Source: UBA5704 sp036380715 (GTDB lineage: Bacteria; Acidobacteriota; Thermoanaerobaculia; Multivoradales; UBA5704). From it: 64,000 bases of DNA. Each line of letters begins with the position of its first letter. Positions within the stretch are counted from its first letter, which is position 1. The notes under the pieces were generated by a model. It was not told where the DNA came from and ran no database searches. It worked only from the letters and a program-made list of their open reading frames with translations. The stretch is taken from positions 1 to 64,000 of the forward strand of contig DASVEF010000343.1 of NCBI GenBank assembly GCA_036380715.1. Reading direction: 5' to 3'. Below are positions 1-35,929 of this stretch, in pieces. Position numbers and translations under genes: made by a program.

Positions 1-17286
<17,286 letters not shown>

Positions 17287-17298
17287 CGAACCTCCGTC

Positions 17299-27062
<9,764 letters not shown>

Positions 27063-27066
<4 letters not shown>

Positions 27067-29474
27067 TCCTCGGCTCCCCCTCCCCCCGGCGTGAGGACCA
27101 GCCTGGACTCGGCCTCCCGCTCCACGGCCTCGCGGCCGGCGAGCACCGGATGGAAGCGGCCGGCGCTCCACAGCGGCGCCTGGTCCTCGCGGTGTCGGTG
27201 GAAGACCAGCGACGACTGGCCGGTGCTGTTGACCGCCAGCGATCGGGAGAGGTCCGCGAGGTCGGCCATGAACCGTTGCGAGACGCCGAAACCGACCCGG
27301 AACGGCCCTTCCGGATTGGCGCCCGCGAGGTTGACTGTGCCCTCCCAGCCGGGGGCGGGAACCGGGTCGCTGTTGAAGATCTTGTCGAGCGGCGCCACTC
27401 CGGACATCCCGAGCGGCTGGTGGGCGAAAGAGGCGGTCTGGACGCTCCCCCAGGTCCAGCCGTCAGGGTCGTCGCCGTGCTGCTCGGCGAGCCAGGCCAC
27501 CGCCTGGGAGAAGCTCTTGCGCACGAGGTCGTCGCGCGTCTCCGCCGCCGGGGTCCGCTTGTCGTCGAACCAGGGGTCGCGCGGCCGCGCCATCAGGGCA
27601 GTCAGCATATCGGGCTGGCCGTAGATCAGCGGCGCGGCCACAGGGACGAGGTCGGGGCCGAGCTCGTCCTCGAAGATGGCGGGGCGCAGGTAGCGCATCC
27701 AGGCCGCGAAGACCGAGGCGCCCACCGCTCCCGGATCGAAGCGCAGGTCCCAGGTCTTGAACCGTTCGAGGGCCGCGGCCTCGAGATCCCCCTGCGGCCG
27801 CACCGCGAGGAGGGCGGGACGCAGGTCCCGCGCCTGCGCCGAGAAGGTGTCGGTCTGGATCGCCCGCGCCCGCTCCGGCGTGAGCCGCGGCTCGGCCCCG
27901 AGGAGCTCGGTGAGCCGCCGGGCGCGGTCGGGCGGCGCCCAATCCAGGGCGAGGGTGTAGGGGTATTCGTCGCCCACGACCCGGTGGTTGGCGGTGACGA
28001 TGAACCCGGAGGGCGGGTCGAGGACGCTCGGCATCTCCGCGAACGGGATCACCCCCTGCCACTCGAAACGGCCGTCCCAGCCCGGCACCGGAGTGCTGCC
28101 GTCGTGCCCGGGAGCGCGCCGGGGGACGCGCGCCGTCGACTGGTAGCCGATGTGGCCGTCCACGTCCGCGTAGACGAAGTTGAGGCTTGGCGTGTCCCAG
28201 AACGACAGGGCGTTGCGGAACTCCGGCCACGAACCGGCGCGGCCGAGCCGGGCCAGGGCCTCCATCATGCGGCTGCCGTCCGACGCCTCCCAGGCGAGAG
28301 CCATGGGCGGCGCGCCCTGCCAGTCCGGCTGCACCTTGTGGATCAGCGGCCCGTGCCGGGTCGCCAGCACCTCGAAGGCCTCCGGCTTGTCCCCCTTGAC
28401 CGGGATGCTCTCGGCGGTCCGGGTGAGCTTCTCCCAGCGCCCCTGGAAGAGGGCCGCCGTCGGGCGCTCGGGGTGGTCGAGCTTCTCCAGATAGACGTCC
28501 TGGACGTCGGCGTTCAGGTTGGTGATGCCCCAGGCGATCCGGCGGTTCTGGCCGATGATCACGAACGGCATGCCGGGGAAGGAGAAGCCCACGCTGTCGA
28601 AACGGCCACCGTGCAGGCCGACCTCGTACCAGACCGACGGCATGCCGAGCCCCAGGTGGGTGTCGTTGGCGAGCAGCGGCTTGCCGGTCGAGGTGCGGCT
28701 GCCGTGGACCACCCAGCCGTTGCTCGCCCATCTCTCGCCCGCGGTGCGCGGCAGGAGCCCGGCGAGCGGCGCGAGCGGCTGGGGGGCGCCGGTCATGGGC
28801 GGGACGATCACCGGCCCGTCCGCGGGATAGGGAGGGAGCAGCCGCCGTACGACGTTCGCCCCCAGCTTCGGGACGAGGCGGGACCGCGTCAGCTCGAACC
28901 CGGAGTTCTGGCTGAGCTGGAGGCCCATGGTGCGCGTCCAGGTCAGGCTGTCCAGCGGCGTCCAGGGCTCGGGCTCGACGCCGAGGATGCGCAGCTCGAC
29001 CGGGAGGCGCCCCTCGTTGGCGGCGAGGAAGGCGTTGACCCCGGCGGAGTAGGCGTCGAGGAAGGCGCGGGTCTCGGGCGTCAGGAGGGCCAGGTCGCGC
29101 TCCGCCAGGCGGCGCAGGCCGAGCGTCCGCAGATAGCGGTCGGTCGGCAGGGTGCCGGGGCCGAAGAACGAGGAGAGCCGGCCGCTGCCGACGATCCGGT
29201 TGAAGAGCATCTGCCAGAGCCGGTCCTGGGCGTGCACATAACCTTGAGCGAAGAAGAGGTCCCGCTCGTTAGCGGCATAGAGATGCGGCACACCCCAGCG
29301 GTCGCGGATCACCTCGACCGGCGCGGAGAGGCCCTGCGCAACGCTCTCCCCGTCTTCCTGCGGCCATGCGCGGCGCACGGTCCAGACCGCGAACAGCGCC
29401 ACGGCCAAGAGGAGGACGGCGGTTCCGATCAGGATGGCTTTGCCAACCGCCCGAAGGCGGCGTTTCACAGTCAT
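27063..29474 (-). CDS. Penicillin acylase family N-terminal-nucleophile amidase, membrane-anchored
   Basis: 803-aa Ntn hydrolase. Residues about 12-33 form one hydrophobic segment after a basic N-terminus, giving a membrane anchor or uncleaved signal, so it acts outside the cytoplasm. An alpha chain up to about residue 250 is followed by ERWASNGWVVHG. Ser251 is the expected autocatalytic cleavage site and nucleophile. GKPLLANDTHLGLGMPSVWYEVGL and GFSFPGMPFVIIGQNRRIAWGITN are family blocks, and the length is normal. It heads the biosynthetic operon: its TGA overlaps the GTG of the FAAL synthase (GTGA), and an AGAGGT site lies about 10 nt before its ATG. By analogy with PvdQ in pyoverdine maturation, it probably removes the FAAL-added acyl chain after export. 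Resistance or quorum-signal hydrolysis are alternatives. Confidence 0.9.
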
Positions 29475-29512
29475 TTTCGCGGCACCTCTGTAAGGTAGGT
29501 TAACCGATGGAA

Positions 29513-29542
29513 TTGGAAAGATAACATCCGACTGTGGATAAT
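29513..29542 (+). promoter_or_regulatory. Putative sigma-70-type promoter of the FG-GAP/ASPIC gene
   Basis: TTGGAA (29513-29518) and GATAAT (29537-29542) are separated by 18 bp in the AT-richer divergent gap between the acylase operon and the FG-GAP gene. The match is good for such a GC-rich region but is based on two hexamers only. I could not place a clear promoter for the acylase operon, which must also start in this 152-bp gap. Confidence 0.4.
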
Positions 29543-29626
29543 CGTCCCCTTCTGTCGGAGATCGGGCACCTTAACAGAGCCGGCCTTCGCGAAACAAGCC
29601 CGCAAAAAAGAAGGAAAGGGGAAAAA

Positions 29627-31675
29627 ATGAAATTGAGGAATTGTTTTGTCCGGAACATTGTTCCAGCCATCCTTATCTGCGGAGCCCTGCCCGCAGCCGC
29701 GTCTCCGCCCGTGACTTTCCAGGACATCGCCGCCGGGGGCGGCGCCGGGCTGTCCTACGGCCGCACTCCGTCGGCGCGTCTGGCCATCCTCGAGGGCCAT
29801 CAGGCGGACGGCCTGTTCCAGCTCGACTACGAGTATGACCTCACGCCCCACAAGACCTATGGCGCGCCCGGGGTGGCCGTCCTGGACTTCGACAATGACG
29901 GGGACCTTGACATTTATGTGACAAATGGCCCGGGCACGCCCAACAGCCTGTTCCAGAACCGGCTGCGGGAGACGGGTCAGCTCACCTTCCAGGACGTCGG
30001 CCAGACGTCCGGCGCCTCCTTGGCCGCCCAAGACAGCCAGGGGGTCTGCTTCGGCGACATCGAGAACGACGGGGACCTCGATCTCTTCGTCACCGGCTAC
30101 AAGGACAACCGGCTGCTCCGCAATCAGGGGGACGGCACCTTCAGCGACATCACCGCCGCCTCCGGAACGGGCGGCGAGGGCAAGGTGTCGGTCTCCTGCG
30201 CTATGGGAGACGTCAACGGCGACGGCCTGCTGGACATCCTGGTCGCCAACGCCTTCGACTACTCGTCCAACCTCGCCTACGGCGGCCTTCCGTTCATCCA
30301 CAACCAGCACAACCAGCTCCTCGTCAACCAGGGGGGCAACGTTTTCGCCGACACGAGCGCGACGTCCGGCATCAGGAACCTGGCGGGCCTCTCCGAACCG
30401 GGCGCGGCGCTCGTCTCCTGGACGGCCTCCCTGATCGATATCGACCTCGACGGCGACCTGGACGCCGTCGTCGCGACGGACCAGCATGGCAACTGGGAGG
30501 ACGCGGGGTTCATCCGCATCTTCAAGAACGACGGGACGGGCCAGTTCACCGACCTCACGTTCGCGGCTCAGATGAACCGGATGGGCGAATGGCACGGCCT
30601 CGCTTTCGGCGACGTCAACTGCGATGGGCGGTTCGACATCTTCGGCTCGAACATCGGCGACTACATCCTCACCCCCGGGTTCTTCCCGATCGGCGCCTTC
30701 GCCTCGCGCTGGTTCCTGGGCCAGAGCGACGGCACCTTCACCGATCCCGGCGTCGGCGCCCTGGTGACCACGCCGACCGGCTGGGGCTCGGCCATGGCCG
30801 ACTACGACAACGATGGGGATTCCGACATCATCTACCATGGCGGTTGGGAGTTCACGGTCTTCTGGGATGAGAGCAATCCCGGGGTGCTCCTCAACAATCA
30901 GGGGTGCTCGGCGAGCTTCACTTGGGACAGCGCGGCGCTCGCCGGCTCGACCGACCACATGGACCGCCACGTCGAGGGCCTGGCCACCGGCGACTTCAAC
31001 AACGACGGTTTCGTCGATATCGTGACTGTCGCGAGCTTCGTCGTGGCGCCCGGCACCCCGCGCACCCCGCTCTTCTCCGCACCGGCCGGCTCTCCCTTCG
31101 ATTCGATCGCAACCTTCTACTTCACCGCGCTGCCCACGGAAGACTTCCTGATCTGGGTCTGGCAGGGCTTCGAGCGCAACCCCGGGACACTGGCGGTGGA
31201 GATCAACAGCGGCAACACCAACGGCTGGGCGGCCTTCGACCTCGTGGGCACCCGCGGCCTGGTCGACAATCAGGTCTCGACCGGCCAGGTCAACCGGTCC
31301 GGCATCGGCGCGGTCGTCCACTTCACTCCCGAGGGCGGCCAGCCCACCGTCGCCGCGGTCCTGGGCGGCTCGAGCTACGCCTCGCAGAACAGCCTGACGG
31401 TCCATGCCGGGCTGGGGGCTGCCAACCGCGGCACGGTCGAGGTGCTCTGGCCGGGCGGCGTCAAGAACCGGCTCTACGACGTGGCCGCTTCCGAGAGGCT
31501 GGTGCTCCCCGAGATCCCGTGCAGCTTCGACGCCGCGGTGAGCCGCGCCGACTACGAGAAGTGCGTCAAGGAGTCGCTCAAGGACCTGCGCCATCCGCAG
31601 GCGAACCTGCTGACCCATGAGCAGGCGGACCGGCTGGAGGCGAGCGCGCTCCGCGCCTTCGACGAGTCCCACTGA
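29627..31675 (+). CDS. CRTAC1-like exported protein with FG-GAP/VCBS repeats and ASPIC/UnbV domain
   Basis: 682-aa exported protein. I chose ATG 29627 because it follows AAGGAAAGGGG and begins a clean signal peptide (MKLRNCFVRNIVPAILICG...AAAS). Seven calcium-binding-like FG-GAP/VCBS loops recur: DFDNDGDLDIYV, DIENDGDLDLFV, DVNGDGLLDILV, DIDLDGDLDAVV, DVNCDGRFDIFG, DYDNDGDSDIIY and DFNNDGFVDIVT. They should form a beta-propeller. The C-terminal part has the ASPIC/UnbV block (HAGLGAANRGTVEVLWPGG), as in the CRTAC1/UnbV group. The function is unknown; adhesion or surface binding is the usual guess. It is divergent from the acylase operon and shares the intergenic region, but there is no direct evidence of a link to biosynthesis. 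Confidence 0.9.
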   Translation: MKLRNCFVRNIVPAILICGALPAAASPPVTFQDIAAGGGAGLSYGRTPSARLAILEGHQADGLFQLDYEYDLTPHKTYGAPGVAVLDFDNDGDLDIYVTNGPGTPNSLFQNRLRETGQLTFQDVGQTSGASLAAQDSQGVCFGDIENDGDLDLFVTGYKDNRLLRNQGDGTFSDITAASGTGGEGKVSVSCAMGDVNGDGLLDILVANAFDYSSNLAYGGLPFIHNQHNQLLVNQGGNVFADTSATSGIRNLAGLSEPGAALVSWTASLIDIDLDGDLDAVVATDQHGNWEDAGFIRIFKNDGTGQFTDLTFAAQMNRMGEWHGLAFGDVNCDGRFDIFGSNIGDYILTPGFFPIGAFASRWFLGQSDGTFTDPGVGALVTTPTGWGSAMADYDNDGDSDIIYHGGWEFTVFWDESNPGVLLNNQGCSASFTWDSAALAGSTDHMDRHVEGLATGDFNNDGFVDIVTVASFVVAPGTPRTPLFSAPAGSPFDSIATFYFTALPTEDFLIWVWQGFERNPGTLAVEINSGNTNGWAAFDLVGTRGLVDNQVSTGQVNRSGIGAVVHFTPEGGQPTVAAVLGGSSYASQNSLTVHAGLGAANRGTVEVLWPGGVKNRLYDVAASERLVLPEIPCSFDAAVSRADYEKCVKESLKDLRHPQANLLTHEQADRLEASALRAFDESH

Positions 31676-31729
31676 TCTGTGCATAATTACGGCGCTCGGC
31701 AACCTTTACCGCAGCGAAGGGAGATCGCG

Positions 31730-32356
31730 ATGAGGAAGTTTTTGAAGGTCTGGTTTGGAGTGGCTGCGCTCCTCGTGGCGCTGCCCCTGGCGGCGCAGCA
31801 GACCGCCAAGGAGGCGGAGCGCCATGCGGGAAACCCGATGGACTACGACAAGATCCTCAAGCCGGCCGACATGCATGAGATCCTCGGCCGGTTCGTGGGG
31901 ACCTGGAACACCACTCTCAAGGCTCTGGTGTACGGCGTCCCGCTGCGCGAAACCACCATGAAGGACACCTTCGTGGCCAAGTGGATCCTGGATGAGCGCT
32001 TCATCGAGCTCGAGTACACCTACGACCTGGGGGTGGAGGGCGGGGTTTCCAAGGGTAAGGTCATCATGGGGTACAACGGCGCCACCAAGCAGTTCTTCCG
32101 GCACTTCTTCATCGACTGGGACTCGCGGGGGACCTTCTCCGACGGTGTCTTCATCCGGTCGAAGAACGCTCTGGTCTTCGAGGGCAAGGAGCACGACCCG
32201 ATCACGGGCGACACCTTCGTGAAGCGGGACGTCTTCACCTTCGGCCCGGACAAGGACAAGTTCCACTACGAGCAGTACTACAGGTTCGCCGACGGCTCCG
32301 AGGTCAAGCCGCTCGAGGGCGACTACATACGGGTGAAAGAGCCCGTCAAGCCGTAG
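31730..32356 (+). CDS. Exported DUF1579-like protein
   Basis: 208-aa protein with a signal peptide (MRKFLKVWFGVAALLVALPLAAQQ). ATG 31730 follows GAAGGGAG; an upstream in-frame start at 31679 is less likely because it would bury the signal peptide. The body has a GTWNTTLKALVYG block, TYDLGVEGGVSKGKVIMGYN and a beta-rich C-terminus typical of DUF1579-type proteins, whose biochemical role is not known. The gap to the previous gene is 54 bp and both genes point right, so co-transcription is possible. A strong hairpin follows the stop. Confidence 0.75.
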   Translation: MRKFLKVWFGVAALLVALPLAAQQTAKEAERHAGNPMDYDKILKPADMHEILGRFVGTWNTTLKALVYGVPLRETTMKDTFVAKWILDERFIELEYTYDLGVEGGVSKGKVIMGYNGATKQFFRHFFIDWDSRGTFSDGVFIRSKNALVFEGKEHDPITGDTFVKRDVFTFGPDKDKFHYEQYYRFADGSEVKPLEGDYIRVKEPVKP

Positions 32357-32369
32357 CCCTTCCATCTGC

Positions 32370-32399
32370 CGGACGGCAGCCTTCCCGGGCTGCCGTCCG
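32370..32399. terminator. Hairpin terminator between convergent genes
   Basis: A perfect 12-bp stem (CGGACGGCAGCC / GGCTGCCGTCCG) with a 6-nt loop lies between the DUF1579 stop and the chorismatase stop. There is no clear T-run, so it may act in both directions as a stabilising or Rho-assisted terminator. Confidence 0.6.
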
Positions 32400-32401
32400 A
32401 G

Positions 32402-33301
32402 CTATCTTCTCAGCTCCGCCACGCCCTCGATCTCGATCAGTAGCTCCGGCCGGCAGAGGCCGGCGGGGACCCACTCGACCTGCCCGGCGCGCGGGAACGC
32501 ATCCTTCAAAAGAAGACGGAGCTCGTCCAGCCGCTCGGGGTCCGGGTAGTACACCCGCACATCACGATACCGGGCGAGGACCGCCGCGCGGTCCGTGGCC
32601 TCCATCGCCGGCTCCCCGGCCGCCGCGAGAAGCAGGACGGCCAAGTTGGCCAGCGTCTCGTCGGTCTGCCGCGCCAGGTCGCCCAGGTGGACCGACTCCT
32701 CGCCCACGATGCTGGCGGTGCCGCCGACCAGCGCGAGGGGCTGGTCGTCCGGCGGGCGGATGACCGTCGCGCGGGCGAAGCAGGGCGGCAGGGGGCCGTA
32801 TTTGTGCGAATAGCGGTACGGCGCGGTCTGCCGCGGGTTGGCGACCGCTTGGCCGGGCCGGTCCGCAGCCAGACAGTGGATGACCAGGTCCCGCCCGTCG
32901 TGCCCGATGCCGGAAGCCGAAGCGACGCGCGTGTCGAAGCTCTCCTGGCCGCCGAGCCACTCCGATAGCGCCTCGAAACGTCCGGCGTTGAAGACCCTGT
33001 AGCGGTCCTGTCCGTCTCCCATGGGCTCGTGGATGCCCGGGATGTGGTTCCACAGGCGGACGGGGTGGGGAGCACGGCCGTGGAGCTCATCCCGGATGCG
33101 ACGGTAGGCGTCGGCGGTCGCTTCGCGGAGCGCCGCGCGGTCGAGCCCACGGGCATCCCGGATCCGGACGCTGGCGAAGCTGAAGCCCTGCCGTGCGGAG
33201 CGGCCGAGCAGACTCCCGACCCAGGAAGGGGGCAGGAGCCCTCGCTCGTCCGCGCCGGGCAGGGACGAAGACACAGAAACTACGTACGACAGCTCACTCA
33301 T
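32402..33301 (-). CDS. Chorismatase (FkbO/Hyg5/XanB2 family), Hyg5-like residues
   Basis: 299-aa enzyme predicted to cleave chorismate to pyruvate plus a (hydroxy)benzoate-type acid. Family blocks are clear: PVRLWNHIPGIHE, DRYRVFNAGRFEAL, SASGIGHDG, AVANPRQTAPYRYSHKYGPLPPCFARAT, GGTASIVGEESVHLGD and LCRPELLIEIEGV. The Gly in GGTASIVG and the Cys in LCRPELL match the residues of Hyg5-type enzymes (3-hydroxybenzoate formers), where FkbO has Ala; this is from my memory of the family. I chose ATG 33301 because the N-terminus then fits the family. The frame continues upstream but has no homology there, and no strong ribosome site is seen. It lies 3 kb from the NRPS operon, so it may supply an aryl acid for a natural product or pigment. 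Confidence 0.85.
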   Translation of the reverse strand: MSELSYVVSVSSSLPGADERGLLPPSWVGSLLGRSARQGFSFASVRIRDARGLDRAALREATADAYRRIRDELHGRAPHPVRLWNHIPGIHEPMGDGQDRYRVFNAGRFEALSEWLGGQESFDTRVASASGIGHDGRDLVIHCLAADRPGQAVANPRQTAPYRYSHKYGPLPPCFARATVIRPPDDQPLALVGGTASIVGEESVHLGDLARQTDETLANLAVLLLAAAGEPAMEATDRAAVLARYRDVRVYYPDPERLDELRLLLKDAFPRAGQVEWVPAGLCRPELLIEIEGVAELRR

Positions 33302-33430
33302 ACTGTAGAGGAGGATCTCCGGCCGCGAACTGTACACGGATCGCCGCGTCCGCGGCAAGAGGAGAAATCTACGATTCCGTCTCGTAAAGACCGACCGCGG
33401 GCACCCTGTTCTATAGGAGCTGTCAGCTCC

Positions 33431-33457
33431 GTGCGGAGAGCCGTGTCGGCTCCGCAC
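33431..33457. promoter_or_regulatory. Hairpin in the leader of the next gene
   Basis: GTGCGGAGAGCC pairs with GGCTCCGCAC around a short GTGTC loop, with a 2-nt bulge. It sits 23 nt before the ATG at 33480, just ahead of the GGAGAGGAGG ribosome site. It could be a leader RNA structure; no known riboswitch class is recognised. Confidence 0.35.
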
Positions 33458-33479
33458 GACCGGAGAGGAGGATGCAGCG

Positions 33480-34448
33480 ATGTCCAGAGTCTCGATTCGT
33501 TGTCTCGCCTGGGGAGCCGTGGTCCTCGCCCTGACCACGGGCGCTCCCGTCTTCGCGGAGGAGGGCTCCATCCAGAAGGGGATCGACGCCTGGTCGACCG
33601 TGGAGGGGATGACCCACACGAGCTTCAAGGAGGATCCGATCCCGGCGGGCTTCTTCTGCCCGGAGTCGAAGCCGTTCACCGGGACGCTCTCCCTGAAGGG
33701 CGTGCCGCTGGCGACGAAGCCGGCGAAGAGCCTGGGCACGGTCGACACCGTGGTCAGCCGCCTCGACGACGCGGTATTCGACGCCCAGGGGGTGGCGACC
33801 ACCCGCATCCAGCTTTCGGCTCTCTCGCTGGCGAGCGTCAAGCCGGTCCAGACCGAGTGCGGCGCCTATGACGCCAAAGTCTCGCTCTACGGTGAGCAGC
33901 CGAAGACGACCATGCGCATCGTGCGCACCGAGGCCCGCGGTGGCCGTTACGAGGCGCCGCTGGCCCTCAACGTCAAGGTCGCGTTCACGCCGGTCGAGGG
34001 CAACGCGAACGCTCCGCGCGAGCTGGTCCGCCGCATCGAGCTCGGCCCGGGCACCTCGTCGGTGTGGACCTATGCCGGCAAGCCGCGCTACGAGGGGCCG
34101 ATCTTCATCGACTCCGACGGCGACGGCGCTCCGGACCTGCAGGTCCGCGGCGACTCCAACTTCCTCGCCGGCGTCTCGCCGATGCCCGAGACGCGGCTCG
34201 CCTCCTGGACGGGAGACGTGTCCTCCAGCGTGCCGTCCTGCCCGCCGGGGACCTGCCCGAAGCAGTCCTGCCACTGCAATCCCGACGAGAGCGCGTGGAA
34301 CCCGGACCTCAACGGGGACGGCTGCTCCGACGATCACCTCCACTGCGTGTGGGTCTGCGTGAGCTCGACCTCGGGCGGCGTCGGCGCTCAGGCCGTGAGG
34401 TGCGCCGTGGCCGCCGATCCCATCGATCCCGCCCAGCCCGTCGACTGA
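33480..34448 (+). CDS. Exported protein of unknown function with Cys-rich C-terminus
   Basis: 322-aa protein that I do not recognise. It begins with a signal peptide (MSRVSIRCLAWGAVVLALTTGAPVFA) after a strong GGAGAGGAGG site. The middle region is beta-rich. Near residues 215-225 a DSDGDGAPDLQV loop looks like a calcium-binding or thrombospondin type 3-like motif. Near residues 255-300 there is a Cys cluster (CPPGTCPKQSCHCN...CSDDHLHCVWVCV) with a second DLNGDGCSDD acidic loop, suggesting disulfides and metal binding outside the cell. The neighbours are chorismatase (divergent) and pepT (convergent), so context gives no functional hint. Confidence 0.8.
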   Translation: MSRVSIRCLAWGAVVLALTTGAPVFAEEGSIQKGIDAWSTVEGMTHTSFKEDPIPAGFFCPESKPFTGTLSLKGVPLATKPAKSLGTVDTVVSRLDDAVFDAQGVATTRIQLSALSLASVKPVQTECGAYDAKVSLYGEQPKTTMRIVRTEARGGRYEAPLALNVKVAFTPVEGNANAPRELVRRIELGPGTSSVWTYAGKPRYEGPIFIDSDGDGAPDLQVRGDSNFLAGVSPMPETRLASWTGDVSSSVPSCPPGTCPKQSCHCNPDESAWNPDLNGDGCSDDHLHCVWVCVSSTSGGVGAQAVRCAVAADPIDPAQPVD

Positions 34449-34454
34449 GCGTCC

Positions 34455-35735
34455 TCACCCCTCAATCCCCCTCTCCTCCCACCCCGGAGAGGGGGATCGC
34501 TCCTCCCACACCTTCGCCAGCTCCACAATCACCTCCACCGCCTTCTCCATGTCTTGCGCCGACACCCACTCCAGCCGCGAGTGGAAGTTCTGCTCGCCGG
34601 CGAAGACGTTGGGTGTGGGCAGGCCCATGAAGCTGAGCTTGGAGCCGTCGGTGCCGCCGCGGATGGCCTTCGAGCGTGGCTCGATGCCGGCGCGGCGGAT
34701 CGCCTCGCGGGCGTTCTCCACCACGTCGGGATGATGGTCGAGCACCTCGCGCATGTTGCGGTAGCTCTCCTCGATCTTGACCTCGAAAGACGATCCCGGC
34801 CAGTCGGCCACGGTCTCGCGGGCGAGACGCTCGAGAAAATCTTCCTTTTCCTTCAGCCCTGGCGTCGAGAAGTCGCGGATCAGCAGCTTCACCGAGGTCT
34901 TCTCGACGCTGGCGTTGACCACGTACGGATGGACGTACCCCTCGTACTCCTCGGTCGTCTCCGGCGAGAGCTCGTTGCGCGGAAGGCGATTGATGAAGTC
35001 GGCGGCGATCTTGATCGAATTGATCAGGATTCCCTTGCCGAAGCCCGGATGGGTGTTGAACCCCTGGAAGGTGATGGTCATGGCGTCGGCCGAAAAGCTC
35101 TCGTACTCCATCTCGCCGCGCTGGCCGCCGTCCATGGTGTAGGCATACTTGGCGCCGAACTTCGCTACGTCGAAATACTCGGTGCCGGCGCCCACCTCCT
35201 CGTCGGGGGTGAAGCCGATGCGGATCGTCCCGTGCGGGATCTCCGGATGCGCCAGCAGGTACTCGGCCGTGGCCATGATCTCGGCCACGCCGGACTTGTT
35301 GTCGGCGCCGAGCAGGGTGGTGCCCGAGGCGGTGATGATGTCGTCGCCGATCCGTTCCCTCAGATAGGGATAGTCGGCCGGGCGGAGGACCGCCGTGGGG
35401 TCGTCCGGCAGCACGATGTCCTGCCCCTGGTAGTTGCGGTGGACGATCGGCTTGACGCCCGCGCCGCTCATCTCGGGCGACGTGTCGACGTGGGCGATGA
35501 AGCCGATCACCGGCACGCCGGGCTTCCGGCTGGTCGCCGGGATCGTGGCCATCACGTAGCCGTGCTCGTCCATCCCGGCGTCGGAGAGGCCGAGGGCCTT
35601 GAGCTCGTCGACCAGGTGGCGCAGCAGGTCGAGCTGCTTGGCCGTGCTGGGATAAGTGTCCGAAGTCTCGGTCGACTGGGTGTCGAACGTCACGTAGCGC
35701 AAGAAGCGCTCGACACAGGAAGTGCGGTCGGTCAT
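34455..35735 (-). CDS. pepT: Tripeptide aminopeptidase (peptidase T)
   Basis: 426-aa zinc aminopeptidase of the M20B family that removes N-terminal residues from tripeptides in the cytoplasm. Motifs: GFIAHVDTSPEMSG (metal His and Asp), GADNKSGVAEI (bridging Asp), GFTPDEEVGAG (catalytic Glu pair) and the C-terminal IRGGTDGSKLSFMGLPTPN...FHSRLEW. I chose ATG 35735 because GGAGGAGG lies just upstream and MTDRTSCVERFLRYVTFDTQS is the family's N-terminus; in-frame starts further out add unrelated sequence. The length is normal. The C-terminal tail (SPSPGWEERGIEG) is encoded by a REP-like repeat and is probably non-essential. It is divergent from the following metallopeptidase. Confidence 0.95.
   Translation of the reverse strand: MTDRTSCVERFLRYVTFDTQSTETSDTYPSTAKQLDLLRHLVDELKALGLSDAGMDEHGYVMATIPATSRKPGVPVIGFIAHVDTSPEMSGAGVKPIVHRNYQGQDIVLPDDPTAVLRPADYPYLRERIGDDIITASGTTLLGADNKSGVAEIMATAEYLLAHPEIPHGTIRIGFTPDEEVGAGTEYFDVAKFGAKYAYTMDGGQRGEMEYESFSADAMTITFQGFNTHPGFGKGILINSIKIAADFINRLPRNELSPETTEEYEGYVHPYVVNASVEKTSVKLLIRDFSTPGLKEKEDFLERLARETVADWPGSSFEVKIEESYRNMREVLDHHPDVVENAREAIRRAGIEPRSKAIRGGTDGSKLSFMGLPTPNVFAGEQNFHSRLEWVSAQDMEKAVEVIVELAKVWEERSPSPGWEERGIEG
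34467..34495. repeat. REP-like C-rich hairpin overlapping the 3' end of pepT
   Basis: CCCCCTCTCC and GGAGAGGGGG form a 10-bp stem around a 9-nt loop, preceded by a CCTCACCCCTC stretch. The same layout recurs at 46187-46224 and as a doublet at 51547-51668. Here it encodes the last residues of pepT and sits between convergent genes, where it may also act as a terminator. Confidence 0.65.
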
Positions 35736-35929
35736 GGGAAAGCCTCCTCCTCTCGCGGCGCCGATTCTCTCAGACGGCGTCTCAGAAGCCATCGTACCGG
35801 TCGCCGCGGCGGGCCGGGGGAGGGCCTGCGTCCCGCTGGGACGGCCGGAGCGCACCGTCTTTATTGGACAAGTCTGCGCACCAAGCCTCCGGCAGCGGAG
35901 CCGGAGGACCGATGAGGGGAGGGATACAC

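Noticed and set aside
29471..31702. 743-aa minus-strand frame opposite the FG-GAP protein
   Set aside because: The plus strand encodes clear FG-GAP repeats and a signal peptide; the antisense has no domain.
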